From Pseudomonas citri (lineage in GTDB: Bacteria > Pseudomonadota > Gammaproteobacteria > Pseudomonadales > Pseudomonadaceae), in NCBI RefSeq assembly GCF_025336485.1, contig NZ_JAODAB010000006.1, positions 186,001 to 250,000 of the forward strand: a stretch of DNA of 64,000 nt, in the 5' to 3' direction. The number at the start of each line of letters is the position of its first letter. Within the stretch, counting starts at the first letter, position 1. Under the pieces are notes generated by a model. The model was not told the origin of the DNA. It searched no databases and worked only from the letters and a program-made list of their open reading frames with translations. Below are positions 37,848 to 46,203 of the stretch, piece by piece. The position numbers were made by a program, and so were the translations under genes.

Positions 37848-37949
37848 GGTCCCATAAAAGGTCTGATCAGTCCTTTTTTGGGACCTATTTCATATTCAGG
37901 ATTTGATAAGTCCCCAAAAGGGACCTATCGTTCCCTTTTTGGGACTTCT
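37848..37949. promoter_or_regulatory. Array of four phased GTCCC-N-GGGAC operator-like palindromes
   Basis: Four related sites precede the winged-helix/nucleotidyltransferase gene: GGTCCCATAAAAGGTCTGAT (37848), AGTCCTTTTTTGGGACCTAT (37869), AGTCCCCAAAAGGGACCTAT (37909) and GTTCCCTTTTTGGGACTTCT (37930). Start offsets are 21, 40 and 21 bp, close to whole helical turns, so bound proteins would lie on one face. The last ends 9 nt before the ATG. A possible promoter (TTGATA 37903, TATCGT 37926, 17-nt spacer) brackets the third site. Autoregulation by the downstream winged-helix protein is inferred. Confidence 0.75.
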
Positions 37950-37958
37950 GGCGGCCTC

Positions 37959-38585
37959 ATGTACCCACTCTCTCTCAGTGATGCCTTGTTTACTGCCACC
38001 CAACAACGCGTCTTGGGTTTGCTTTTCGGGAAACCGGATCAAAGCTTCTATACCAATGAAATTGCTCGCTGGGCCCACATAGGTAAAGGCAGCCTCACAA
38101 GGGAGTTGGAGCGCTTACAGCGCTCAGGTGTACTCACCATGACTCGCCGGGGCAATCAAACCCATTATCAAGCTAACCCACGCTGTCCGATTTACGCTGA
38201 GTTGCTGGGTATTGTGCAGAAAACTGTAGGCATCGCCGAACCTTTACGCCTGGCATTGAAGCCTTTTGCAGGACAGCTGTGCTGGGCGTTCATCTATGGT
38301 TCCGTTGCCAAGGGCCAGGCAAACGCATCCAGTGACATAGATCTCATGCTGATAGGCGAGGACCTGCACTACAGTGAGGTGATGGAGCGGCTTCTGCCTC
38401 TGGAAGAACAATTGGGTCGCCCTCTGAACCCTACGCTCTACACACCTCGGGACTGGGCTGAAAAGTTTGCCGCAGGCAACAGTTTCGTGGTGCGAGTAGC
38501 GCAACAGGACAAGATCAATTTGCTGGGCGAAGACCCTTTGGAGTCCCAGGATGGGCAAGCTGGTTCACACGGCAGACGCCAGTAA
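37959..38585 (+). CDS. Winged-helix / minimal nucleotidyltransferase (MNT) protein
   Basis: A 208-residue protein. Residues about 8-75 look like a winged helix-turn-helix (FTATQQRVLGLLFGKP, FYTNEIARWAHIGKGSLTRE, LERLQRSGVLTMTRRGNQTHY). The second domain is a DNA polymerase beta-like minimal nucleotidyltransferase with GSVAKG (114-119) and SSDIDLMLIG, giving the GSx10DxD pattern (Asp126, Asp128). Such proteins pair with a HEPN partner in toxin-antitoxin-like modules and may modify it or regulate the locus. The pair here is damaged, since the HEPN gene is a remnant. Base composition is visibly lower in GC than its neighbours, suggesting transfer. Confidence 0.85.
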   Translation: MYPLSLSDALFTATQQRVLGLLFGKPDQSFYTNEIARWAHIGKGSLTRELERLQRSGVLTMTRRGNQTHYQANPRCPIYAELLGIVQKTVGIAEPLRLALKPFAGQLCWAFIYGSVAKGQANASSDIDLMLIGEDLHYSEVMERLLPLEEQLGRPLNPTLYTPRDWAEKFAAGNSFVVRVAQQDKINLLGEDPLESQDGQAGSHGRRQ

Positions 38586-38739
38586 AGTGCAAGTCCGAGT
38601 ATTCGCACTGTGTCATGAACGACGCAATCTTGCGGAGTACGAGGGCTACATGAATGAAGATGACGCACTGCTTGCCCAATTGATGGAGAGTACTGCCGAA
38701 CTGGTCCACCGGGTTGGGCGACTGATGGCTAGCTGTTGA
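38551..38739 (+). pseudogene. Internally deleted HEPN-domain partner of the MNT gene
   Basis: A 62-codon frame overlaps the end of the MNT gene, with GGAG upstream of its ATG. Its last 45 residues (LCHERRNLAEYEGYMNEDDA onward) resemble the C-terminus of HEPN proteins that usually follow such MNT genes, which run to about 130-150 residues. The expected middle helices are missing, consistent with an internal deletion that kept the frame. The R-N pair of the HEPN motif is kept, but the position of the usual His is Tyr. Comparison is from memory of the family, so the pseudogene call is moderate. Confidence 0.6.
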
Positions 38740-38880
38740 ACCCTGGCAATCTGCAAGAAACTCAAGCCAAACACAACTCATCATTACTCCAAGCGTAACG
38801 ATCAGCCGCTGAGCTTGATTGATGCCCACGCCTCAACACTCCTAAGGTGACCTCCACGACAGCGAACCCGTGGAGTGGTC
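38740..38880 (+). other. Gap between MNT/HEPN relic and mdcA
   Basis: This 141-nt gap must hold the mdc operon promoter and any MdcR site. I see no clear -35/-10 pair, only a GGAG ribosome-binding site at about 38872 before the mdcA ATG. The foreign-looking composition fades near 38820. Confidence 0.4.
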
Positions 38881-40551
38881 ATGACAACAACAATATCCCC
38901 CGACTCGCGCTGGACGCGGCGGCGCAGCGAGAAGCAGCGGCGGCTCGGGCAGGTGAAGGGGCTTGCCGACGGTGTGGTGTTGCCCACCGACAAGATCGTC
39001 GCGGCGCTGGAGGCATTGATCCTGCCCGGCGACCGTGTGGTGCTGGAGGGCAATAACCAGAAGCAGGCGGATTTCCTTTCGCGTGCCTTGGCCAAGGTCG
39101 ATCCGGGCAAGTTGCATGACCTGCACATGATCATGCCCAGCGTCGGTCGCTCCGAGCACCTGGACCTGTTCGAACGCGGCATCGCCCGCAAGCTGGATTT
39201 TTCCTTCGCCGGCACCCAGAGCCTGCGCATCAGCCAGTTGCTCGAAGACGGCCTGCTGGAGATCGGCGCGATCCACACCTACATCGAACTCTATGCCCGG
39301 CTGGTGGTGGACCTGATTCCCAACGTGGTGCTCTCGGCCGGTTTCATGGCCGACCGCGCCGGCAATATCTACACCGGCCCCAGCACCGAAGACACGCCCG
39401 CGTTGATCGAACCGGCAGCCTTCAGCGATGGCATCGTCATCGTCCAGGTCAACCAGTTGGTGGACGATGTCAGTGACCTGCCGCGCGTGGACATCCCGGC
39501 GTCCTGGGTGGATTTCGTGGTGGTGGCCGACAAGCCGTTCTACATCGAACCGCTGTTCACCCGCGACCCGCGCCACATCAAGCCCGTGCATGTGCTGATG
39601 GCGATGATGGCGATCCGCGGGATCTACGAAAAACACAACGTCCAGTCCCTCAACCATGGCATCGGTTTCAATACCGCCGCCATCGAGTTGATCCTGCCGA
39701 CCTACGGCGAGTCCCTCGGTCTGAAGGGCAAGATCTGCCGCAACTGGACCCTCAATCCGCACCCCACACTGATCCCGGCCATCGAAAGCGGCTGGGTCGA
39801 AAGTGTGCATTGCTTCGGCACCGAGTTGGGCATGGAAAACTACATCGCCGCCCGGCCCGACGTGTTCTTCACCGGTCACGACGGCTCGCTGCGCTCCAAT
39901 CGCATGGTCTGCCAACTGGCCGGGCAGTACGCCGTGGACCTGTTCATCGGCGCCACCCTGCAAGTGGACGGCGATGGTCATTCCTCCACCGTCACCCGGG
40001 GCCGCCTGGCCGGTTTCGGTGGCGCGCCGAACATGGGCCACGACCCGCGCGGGCGTCGTCATGGCACGCCTGCCTGGCTCGACATGCGCCACGGCGATGG
40101 CGAGGCGCCGCTGCTCGAACGTGGCAAGAAGCTGGTGGTGCAGATGGTCGAGACGTTCCAGGAGGGCGGCAAACCGACTTTCGTCGACACCCTCGACGCG
40201 GTGGACGTGGCGAAGAAAGCTGGCATGCCCCTGGCGCCGATCATGATCTACGGCGACGACGTCACCCACCTGCTCACCGAAGAAGGCATCGCCTACCTGT
40301 ACAAGGCCCGCTCGCTGGAAGAGCGCCAGGCGATGATCGCGGCGGTGGCCGGCGTCACCAGTATCGGCCTGCGCCACAACCTGAAAGACACCGCGCGCCT
40401 GCGCCGCGAAGGGTTGATTGCCCTGCCCGAAGACCTCGGCATCCGCCGTACCGACGCCACCCGTGAGTTGCTCGCGGCCAAGAGCGTGGCCGATCTGGTG
40501 GAGTGGTCCGGTGGTCTCTACAACCCGCCCGCCAAGTTCAGGAGCTGGTAA
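38881..40551 (+). CDS. mdcA: Malonate decarboxylase alpha subunit MdcA (ACP transferase)
   Basis: A 556-residue CoA-transferase-like subunit that exchanges the acetyl group on the enzyme's acyl carrier protein for malonate, releasing acetate. The opening MTTTISPDSRWTRRRSEKQRR and later HTYIELYARLVVDLIPNVVL and GFNTAAIELILPTYGESLG fit MdcA. The ATG at 38881 follows GGAG; a GTG two codons earlier is possible. It is first gene of mdcABCDEGH, which needs no biotin. Confidence 0.96.
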   Translation: MTTTISPDSRWTRRRSEKQRRLGQVKGLADGVVLPTDKIVAALEALILPGDRVVLEGNNQKQADFLSRALAKVDPGKLHDLHMIMPSVGRSEHLDLFERGIARKLDFSFAGTQSLRISQLLEDGLLEIGAIHTYIELYARLVVDLIPNVVLSAGFMADRAGNIYTGPSTEDTPALIEPAAFSDGIVIVQVNQLVDDVSDLPRVDIPASWVDFVVVADKPFYIEPLFTRDPRHIKPVHVLMAMMAIRGIYEKHNVQSLNHGIGFNTAAIELILPTYGESLGLKGKICRNWTLNPHPTLIPAIESGWVESVHCFGTELGMENYIAARPDVFFTGHDGSLRSNRMVCQLAGQYAVDLFIGATLQVDGDGHSSTVTRGRLAGFGGAPNMGHDPRGRRHGTPAWLDMRHGDGEAPLLERGKKLVVQMVETFQEGGKPTFVDTLDAVDVAKKAGMPLAPIMIYGDDVTHLLTEEGIAYLYKARSLEERQAMIAAVAGVTSIGLRHNLKDTARLRREGLIALPEDLGIRRTDATRELLAAKSVADLVEWSGGLYNPPAKFRSW

Positions 40552-41427
40552 ATGCGCGCCTTCAACCTGCAACCGAAAACACTCTCCCTGGCCGAGCACC
40601 TGGCCGATCTGGCGGTGGACGCACTGATCGACGAGGCGGACCTTTCGCCCAAACCGGCGCTGGTGGACCGGCGCGGCAGTGGCGCCCACACCGACCTGAA
40701 CCTGGGCCTGATGCACGCCTCGGCGCTGTCGTTGTGGCCAGCGTTCAAGGCGATGGCTGACGCAACCATGGACTGCGGCGAGATCGGCTTGCCGCTGCGC
40801 GAAGCCCTCGGCCAGATCGGCCGCGATGGTGAAGCGGCGATGCTTGCCACCACCGGCGGCGTGAACACCCACCGGGGGGCGATCTGGGCCCTGGGTCTGC
40901 TGGTCGCGGCAACGGCGCTGGAGCCTGAATCCAGCACCCCGGGTGCCGTCACCTTGAGAGCCGCACGTCTGGCCTTGCTCAACGACCGCTATGCGCCGCA
41001 CCCCTTGAGCCACGGCGCCCAGGTCGCCCAGCACTACGGCGTGCGCGGCGCCCGGGAAGAAGCGCAACTGGCGTTCCCGGCGGTCACTGGCCTGGGCCTG
41101 CCGCAACTCAAGCGCAGCCGCACGGCGGATGCAGGCGAACAGAATGCCCGGCTCGACGCGTTGCTGGCGATCATGACCGGCCTGGCTGACACCTGCGTGC
41201 TCTATCGTGCCGGCGAAGCGGGTTTGCAGACCATGCAGCAGGGCGCCAAAGCGGTGCTCGAAGCCGGTGGCAGCGCCACGTTGGACGGTCGCCGCCAGTT
41301 GCATGCGCTGGACCGCCAATTGATTGCCTTGAACGCCTCGCCCGGCGGCGCTGCCGATCTGCTCGCCGCGTGCCTGTTCCTCGACCGCGTCGAGCGCGGC
41401 GCTGGCCTCTTCCCAGGAGTGTGCTGA
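40552..41427 (+). CDS. mdcB: Triphosphoribosyl-dephospho-CoA synthase MdcB
   Basis: A 291-residue enzyme of the CitG/MdcB family that makes the precursor of the 2'-(5''-phosphoribosyl)-dephospho-CoA prosthetic group from dephospho-CoA and ATP. It contains [20 protein letters not shown], the family hallmark, plus [15 protein letters not shown] and [13 protein letters not shown]. It starts immediately after the mdcA stop and its own stop overlaps mdcC by one base. Confidence 0.95.
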   Translation: MRAFNLQPKTLSLAEHLADLAVDALIDEADLSPKPALVDRRGSGAHTDLNLGLMHASALSLWPAFKAMADATMDCGEIGLPLREALGQIGRDGEAAMLATTGGVNTHRGAIWALGLLVAATALEPESSTPGAVTLRAARLALLNDRYAPHPLSHGAQVAQHYGVRGAREEAQLAFPAVTGLGLPQLKRSRTADAGEQNARLDALLAIMTGLADTCVLYRAGEAGLQTMQQGAKAVLEAGGSATLDGRRQLHALDRQLIALNASPGGAADLLAACLFLDRVERGAGLFPGVC

Positions 41428-41726
41428 TGCAAACCTTATCCTTTGAATTCCCCGCCGGACAGCCGCCGCGGGGCCGGGCGCTGGTGGGCTGTGTCGGCTC
41501 GGGCGACCTGGAAGTGCTGATCGAGCCCGGCGTGGCGGGCAAGTTGACCATTCAGGTGCAGACCTCAGTCAACGGCAGTGAGCAACGTTGGCAACATCTG
41601 TTCGCCCGCCTGTTCGACGGCCAGACGCCACCGGCCCTGGCCATCGACATCCACGACTTTGGCGCGACCCCCGGCGTGGTGCGCTTGCGCCTGGAACAAG
41701 GCTTCGAGGAGATCGGCCATGACTGA
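41427..41726 (+). CDS. mdcC: Malonate decarboxylase acyl carrier protein MdcC (delta subunit)
   Basis: A 99-residue carrier. The prosthetic group is expected on Ser25 in CVGSGDLEVL, which is the family attachment motif. The rest is an alpha/beta domain ending in RLRLEQGFEEIGHD. It is distinct from fatty-acid ACP and carries the CoA-derived arm made by MdcB and MdcG. It is coupled to mdcB (TGATG) and overlaps mdcD by 8 nt. Confidence 0.95.
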   Translation: MQTLSFEFPAGQPPRGRALVGCVGSGDLEVLIEPGVAGKLTIQVQTSVNGSEQRWQHLFARLFDGQTPPALAIDIHDFGATPGVVRLRLEQGFEEIGHD

Positions 41727-42570
41727 CAGTGCAGCGCTGCTCAATAAGCACAGCTTCGTCGAGCTCGGTGCTCGGCAACGGGCAAAAGCGTTGCTCGACG
41801 ACGGCACCTTTCGCGAATTGCTCGACCCCTTCCAACGAATCATGTCGCCGTGGCTGTTGCGCCAGGGCGTGGTGCCGCAAAGCGACGACGGCGTGGTGAT
41901 CGCCAAGGGCACGCTCGACGGCCTGCCGGTGGTGATCGCTGCCATCGAGGGCGCGTTCCAGGGCGGTAGCCTGGGTGAAGTCGGCGGGGCGAAGATTGCC
42001 GGTGCGCTGGAATTGGCCGCCGAGGATAACCGCAAGGGTATCCCGACCCGCGCCGTGTTGCTGCTGGAAACCGGCGGCGTGCGTTTGCAGGAAGCCAACC
42101 TCGGGTTGGCGGCGATTGCCGAGATTCATTCGGCGATTGTCGACCTGCGCCAGTACCAACCGGTGATCGGCGTGGTGGCCGGCAGCGTTGGTTGCTTTGG
42201 CGGCATGTCGATTGCCGCCGGGTTGTGCAGTTATCTGCTGGTGACCCAGGAAGCGCGACTGGGCCTGAACGGTCCGCAGGTGATCGAGCAGGAAGCCGGG
42301 CTCGAGGAATACGATTCCCGCGACCGGCCGTTCATCTGGAGCCTGACCGGCGGCGAACAGCGTTTCGTCACCGGGCTGGTGGATCGCTACGCGGCGGATG
42401 ATGTGGCGCAGATTCGCCAACAGGTCAGTCAGTTGCTGCACCTGGGCGTGCCCGCCGAACACCGCAGTGGCCAGGCCGAGTTGTTTTTACAGCGTCTGGC
42501 TTGCTTGGACACCGAAGTGCAAATCGAGCCGGCAGTGGTTCGTCAGCTGTATCAGGGGGAACGGCCATGA
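41719..42570 (+). CDS. mdcD: Malonate decarboxylase beta subunit MdcD
   Basis: A 283-residue crotonase-like carboxyltransferase subunit that, with MdcE, decarboxylates malonyl-S-ACP. It has FRELLDPFQRIMSPWL near the start, the oxyanion-forming GAFQGGSLGEVGGAKIAGA and LLLETGGVRLQEANLG, and VAGSVGCFGGMSIAAGLC. Together with MdcE it forms the biotin-independent decarboxylase. Confidence 0.96.
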   Translation: MTDSAALLNKHSFVELGARQRAKALLDDGTFRELLDPFQRIMSPWLLRQGVVPQSDDGVVIAKGTLDGLPVVIAAIEGAFQGGSLGEVGGAKIAGALELAAEDNRKGIPTRAVLLLETGGVRLQEANLGLAAIAEIHSAIVDLRQYQPVIGVVAGSVGCFGGMSIAAGLCSYLLVTQEARLGLNGPQVIEQEAGLEEYDSRDRPFIWSLTGGEQRFVTGLVDRYAADDVAQIRQQVSQLLHLGVPAEHRSGQAELFLQRLACLDTEVQIEPAVVRQLYQGERP

Positions 42571-43370
42571 GTTCGTATTCATTGAGAGGCCTGCGCTGGT
42601 TCGAGGCCCTGAGTGGCGGTGCCAGTCCGGTGCAAGGCTTGCCTGCTTCGCTGAAAGTGGCTGATGTCAGGTTGGGCGAGCAAACCGTGCGCCTGCTGGC
42701 GGTGGTAGCCGACCCCGATAACCGCTTCCCACGGGCGCGCAGCGGCGAAGTCGGTTTGCTTGAGGGCTGGGGCCTGGCGAAGGCGGTGGATGAGGCCATC
42801 GACGCTGATCGAGACGCATCACAAAAACGTCCGTTGATCGCCATCGTCGATGTGCCGAGCCAGGCTTACGGTCGGCGTGAAGAAGCCTTGGGCATTCATC
42901 AGGCCCTGGCCGGTGCAGCCGAGAGTTATGCCCGCGCCCGACTGGCCGGCCATCCCGTAATCGGCTTGCTGGTGGGCAAGGCGATGTCCGGGGCGTTCCT
43001 GGCCCACGGCTACCAGGCCAACCGGTTGATCGCCCTGCGCGACCCGGGCGTGATGGTCCACGCCATGGGCAAGGCGTCGGCGGCGCGGGTGACCCTGCGC
43101 AGCGTCGAAGAACTGGAAGCCCTGGCCGCCAGCGTGCCGCCGATGGCCTATGACATCGACAGCTTCGCCAGCCTTGGCCTGTTGTGGGAAACCCTCTCGG
43201 TGGAGCAGATCGAACGGCCCTCGGCGGCCGATCTGGCGCGGGTCGTCGATTGCCTGCAACAGTCGATCAATGAAGTGGCCGGGTCGCCCCGGGATCTGCG
43301 CAGCCGCCTTGGCGCGCCGCATCGGAGCGCCTCCGGCACGGTCCGCCAGTTGCTGAGGGCGCAGTGGTGA
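42567..43370 (+). CDS. mdcE: Malonate decarboxylase gamma subunit MdcE
   Basis: A 267-residue crotonase-like partner of MdcD. It has GLRWFEALSG at the start, PLIAIVDVPSQAYGRREEAL, and VIGLLVGKAMSGAFLAHGYQ, the conserved glycine-rich site. The ATG overlaps the mdcD stop by 4 nt, as expected for stoichiometric subunits. Confidence 0.95.
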   Translation: MSSYSLRGLRWFEALSGGASPVQGLPASLKVADVRLGEQTVRLLAVVADPDNRFPRARSGEVGLLEGWGLAKAVDEAIDADRDASQKRPLIAIVDVPSQAYGRREEALGIHQALAGAAESYARARLAGHPVIGLLVGKAMSGAFLAHGYQANRLIALRDPGVMVHAMGKASAARVTLRSVEELEALAASVPPMAYDIDSFASLGLLWETLSVEQIERPSAADLARVVDCLQQSINEVAGSPRDLRSRLGAPHRSASGTVRQLLRAQW

Positions 43371-43987
43371 ACAGTGTGCTGGCCCATGACCTGCTGTGGG
43401 GAATGACCCCACTGCAACTGCCTGTGGACGCGCCGTCGTGGGTCACTGACTCCCTCAGTCACGGCCAACCGGTGGTGGTGCGGCGCGCGTTGATGGGCCC
43501 TGGGCACGTCGCGATTGGTGTGCGCGGCGCCTCGCGGGAACAACGCTACGCCACGTCGATGCCGCTGGCTGCGATCCAGCGCCGGTTGCGTCCGGAGGAT
43601 CTGTGCCACATCGAGTCGACCCGTGCTCTGCCGGCCTTGCAGGCATTGGCCCAGTTGCGACCGCTGCTCAATGCCAGCGGCTGGACCTGGGGCGTGAGCG
43701 GCAGCGCCGGGTTCGAACTGGCCAGCGGCATCGAGGCCCTGCATGCCCACAGCGACCTGGACCTGATCCTGCGCGCGCCCGATCCTCTGGATCGCCTTCA
43801 GGCCAGGGCATTGCTGGCCCGTCTGGATGCCTCGGTGTGCGTCGTGGACATGCAGTTGCAAACGCCCTTCGGCGCTGTCGCCCTGAGGGAGTGGGCCGGC
43901 CCGGCGCGGCGGGTGCTGCTCAAGGACAATCGACAGGCTCACTTGGTAAGCGATCCGTGGCAGCCTTCATTGGAGCGTGTCGCGTGA
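43367..43987 (+). CDS. mdcG: Phosphoribosyl-dephospho-CoA transferase MdcG
   Basis: A 206-residue nucleotidyltransferase-like enzyme that attaches the prosthetic arm to MdcC. The domain shows SGSAGFELASGI followed by HSDLDLIL, a GSxG...DxD-like active site. The start is GTG at 43367, giving a GTGA overlap with mdcE; GTG 43364 is also possible. The stop overlaps mdcH in the same way. Confidence 0.92.
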   Translation: MNSVLAHDLLWGMTPLQLPVDAPSWVTDSLSHGQPVVVRRALMGPGHVAIGVRGASREQRYATSMPLAAIQRRLRPEDLCHIESTRALPALQALAQLRPLLNASGWTWGVSGSAGFELASGIEALHAHSDLDLILRAPDPLDRLQARALLARLDASVCVVDMQLQTPFGAVALREWAGPARRVLLKDNRQAHLVSDPWQPSLERVA

Positions 43988-44904
43988 GCAGCTTGCTGGT
44001 GTTTCCCGGCCAGGGTGCGCAGCGACCGGGCATGCTTCGTGGCGTGTCTCCGCAGGTATTGGCCGAGGCGACTGCTGTCCTCGGCGAAGACGTGCAGCAA
44101 ATGGACAGCGTCGAGGCCTTGCAATCGACCCGTGCGGTGCAGGTGTGCCTGTTGATTGCCGGTGTGGACGCAGCCCGTCGGTTGCTGGAGCACGCCCCAT
44201 CGCCGGACTATGTCGCGGGCCTGTCCATTGGCGCGTATCCGGCGGCGGTGGTGGCCGGCGCGCTGGGGTTTGCCGACGCGCTGCGGCTGGTCAGCCTGCG
44301 GGGTGAACTGATGCAACGGGCGTATCCCCAAGGCTACGGCATGACCGCCATCATCGGCCTGGACCTGACAGCCGTGGAAGCCTTGCTTTCCCGGGTGCAC
44401 AGCGACACGACGCCGGTCTACCTGGCGAACATCAACGCCGATCACCAGGTGGTCATCGCCGGCAGTGACGAGGCGATGGCGATCGTTGCCGCGCAGGCTC
44501 GTAGCCAGGGTGCCGCCAAGGCCTGTCGCCTGGCGGTGAGCGTGCCGTCCCATTGCCCGTTGCTGGAAGCGCCAGCGCGGTCATTGGCCCAGGCGTTTGC
44601 CGATGTGCCGTTGCAGCCTCCGACCCTGGGTTACCTGAGCGGTAGCCGCGCGCGGCCGGTGACAACGATCGAGGTCTTGCGCGACGACCTGGCGTTCAAC
44701 ATGTGCCGCGTTGTCGATTGGCGGGGCACGGTGCAAAGCGCCTACGAACGCGGCGTGCGGCTACAGATCGAACTGCCGCCCGGTGCGGTGCTGACCGCCC
44801 TGGCGCGCCGGGTGTTCGAGCAGGGTAGCGTCATGGCTTTCGACGGTGCGCGGCTCGACACTCTGCAAGCTCTGTTGCGTGAGGAGGGAAACCGCCAACC
44901 CTGA
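43984..44904 (+). CDS. mdcH: Malonyl-CoA:ACP transacylase MdcH
   Basis: A 306-residue FabD-like acyltransferase that primes MdcC with malonate. FPGQGAQRPGML, the nucleophile motif GLSIGAYPAA, the oxyanion Arg region SLRGELMQ, and the catalytic His in SVPSHCPLL are present. The GTG start at 43984 overlaps the mdcG stop. This ends the enzyme genes, and transporter genes follow after 66 nt. Confidence 0.95.
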   Translation: MSSLLVFPGQGAQRPGMLRGVSPQVLAEATAVLGEDVQQMDSVEALQSTRAVQVCLLIAGVDAARRLLEHAPSPDYVAGLSIGAYPAAVVAGALGFADALRLVSLRGELMQRAYPQGYGMTAIIGLDLTAVEALLSRVHSDTTPVYLANINADHQVVIAGSDEAMAIVAAQARSQGAAKACRLAVSVPSHCPLLEAPARSLAQAFADVPLQPPTLGYLSGSRARPVTTIEVLRDDLAFNMCRVVDWRGTVQSAYERGVRLQIELPPGAVLTALARRVFEQGSVMAFDGARLDTLQALLREEGNRQP

Positions 44905-44970
44905 ACCTTCGACTCAGGCTTCGAACGACAAAAACAACAACTTCGACGATGCACTTTGAGGACTACGACA

Positions 44971-45387
44971 ATGATTATTTACGGTGTGGCACTGTTGGCG
45001 ATCTGTACGCTGACGGGAGTGATCCTGGGCGACATGCTCGGCGTGTTGTTGGGCGTGAAATCCAACGTCGGCGGGGTCGGCATCGCGATGATCCTGCTGA
45101 TTTGCGCGCGTTTGTGGATGCACAAGCGTGGCGGCATGACCAAGGATTGCGAGATGGGCGTCGCCTTCTGGGGCGCCATGTACATCCCGGTGGTGGTGGC
45201 GATGGCTGCGCAGCAGAACGTCGTTACGGCGCTGCACGGCGGGCCGGTGGCGGTGCTGGCGGCCATCGGCTCGGTGGTGCTGTGCGGCGCGACCATTACG
45301 CTGATCAGCCGCACCCATAAGGGTGAGCCCTTGCCCGATGAACCGACGGACATCGCGTCGGTCGGCACCCCGGTAGGAGGTCGCTGA
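44971..45387 (+). CDS. madL: Malonate transporter subunit MadL
   Basis: A 138-residue membrane protein with four hydrophobic segments: IIYGVALLAICTLTGVILG, VGIAMILLICARLWM, FWGAMYIPVVVAMAA and VAVLAAIGSVVLCGATITLI. It is the small subunit of the MadLM malonate/sodium symporter. ATG 44971 (MIIYG) follows GAGG about 9 nt upstream. Confidence 0.93.
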   Translation: MIIYGVALLAICTLTGVILGDMLGVLLGVKSNVGGVGIAMILLICARLWMHKRGGMTKDCEMGVAFWGAMYIPVVVAMAAQQNVVTALHGGPVAVLAAIGSVVLCGATITLISRTHKGEPLPDEPTDIASVGTPVGGR

Positions 45388-45388
45388 T

Positions 45389-46153
45389 ATGTGGGATCTC
45401 ATCGAGAAAGGCCTGGAACACAACGGCTTGATCACGGCGTTCGCCTTCGTGGGCGTGATCATGTGGGTGTCGGTGGTGCTGTCCAGGCGCCTGACGTTCG
45501 GACGGGTCCATGGCTCGGCGATCGCCATCGTCATCGGCCTGGTGCTGGCCTGGGTCGGCGGGACCATGACCGGCGGACAGAAGGGGCTGGCGGACCTGTC
45601 GCTGTTCTCCGGCATCGGCCTGATGGGCGGGGCGATGTTGCGGGATTTCGCCATCGTCGCCACGGCCTTCGAGGTGCAGGCCACCGAGGCGAAGAAGGCC
45701 GGGATGATCGGCGCCATCGCGTTGCTGTTGGGCACGATCCTGCCATTCATTGTCGGGGCGAGCATCGCCTGGGTATTCGGCTATCGCGATGCGGTGAGCA
45801 TGACCACCATTGGCGCGGGCGCGGTGACCTACATTGTCGGGCCGGTGACCGGGGCGGCGATCGGGGCGACGTCCGATGTCATGGCGCTGTCGATTGCCAC
45901 CGGGTTGATCAAGGCGATTCTGGTGATGGTCGGCACACCCGTGGCGGCGCGCTGGATGGGCCTGGATAACCCCCGTTCGGCGATGGTGTTCGGCGGCCTC
46001 GCCGGGACCGTGAGTGGCGTGACGGCAGGCCTGGCCGCGACGGATCGGCGACTGGTGCCCTATGGCGCGTTGACCGCCACTTTCCACACCGGGCTGGGCT
46101 GTTTGTTGGGGCCTTCATTGCTGTTCTTCATCGTGCGCGGGATCGTCGGCTAA
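45389..46153 (+). CDS. madM: Malonate transporter subunit MadM
   Basis: A 254-residue integral membrane protein with about seven helices, including LITAFAFVGVIMWVSVVL, IAIVIGLVLAWVGGTM and MIGAIALLLGTILPFIVGA. It works with MadL to import malonate. It starts 1 nt after the madL stop, with GGAGG at 45377. Long Gly-rich helices such as GAGAVTYIVGPVTGAAIGA suggest tight packing. Confidence 0.94.
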   Translation: MWDLIEKGLEHNGLITAFAFVGVIMWVSVVLSRRLTFGRVHGSAIAIVIGLVLAWVGGTMTGGQKGLADLSLFSGIGLMGGAMLRDFAIVATAFEVQATEAKKAGMIGAIALLLGTILPFIVGASIAWVFGYRDAVSMTTIGAGAVTYIVGPVTGAAIGATSDVMALSIATGLIKAILVMVGTPVAARWMGLDNPRSAMVFGGLAGTVSGVTAGLAATDRRLVPYGALTATFHTGLGCLLGPSLLFFIVRGIVG

Positions 46154-46166
46154 GAGCAGCCGCTTC

Positions 46167-46196
46167 TGTGGCGAGGGAGCTTGCTCCCTCGCCACA
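46167..46196. terminator. GTGGCGAGGGAGC palindrome between convergent madM and mdcR
   Basis: A 14-bp perfect inverted repeat (46167-46180 with 46183-46196, TGTGGCGAGGGAGC and its complement) with a TT loop, located 13 nt after madM and 7 nt before the mdcR stop. It is the third copy of this hairpin family in the window. Confidence 0.78.
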
Positions 46197-46203
46197 AGGT
46201 TTC

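Noticed and set aside
38842..41319. An 825-codon minus-strand frame opposite mdcA/mdcB
   Set aside because: It spans two intact mdc genes on the other strand and shows only shadow composition.
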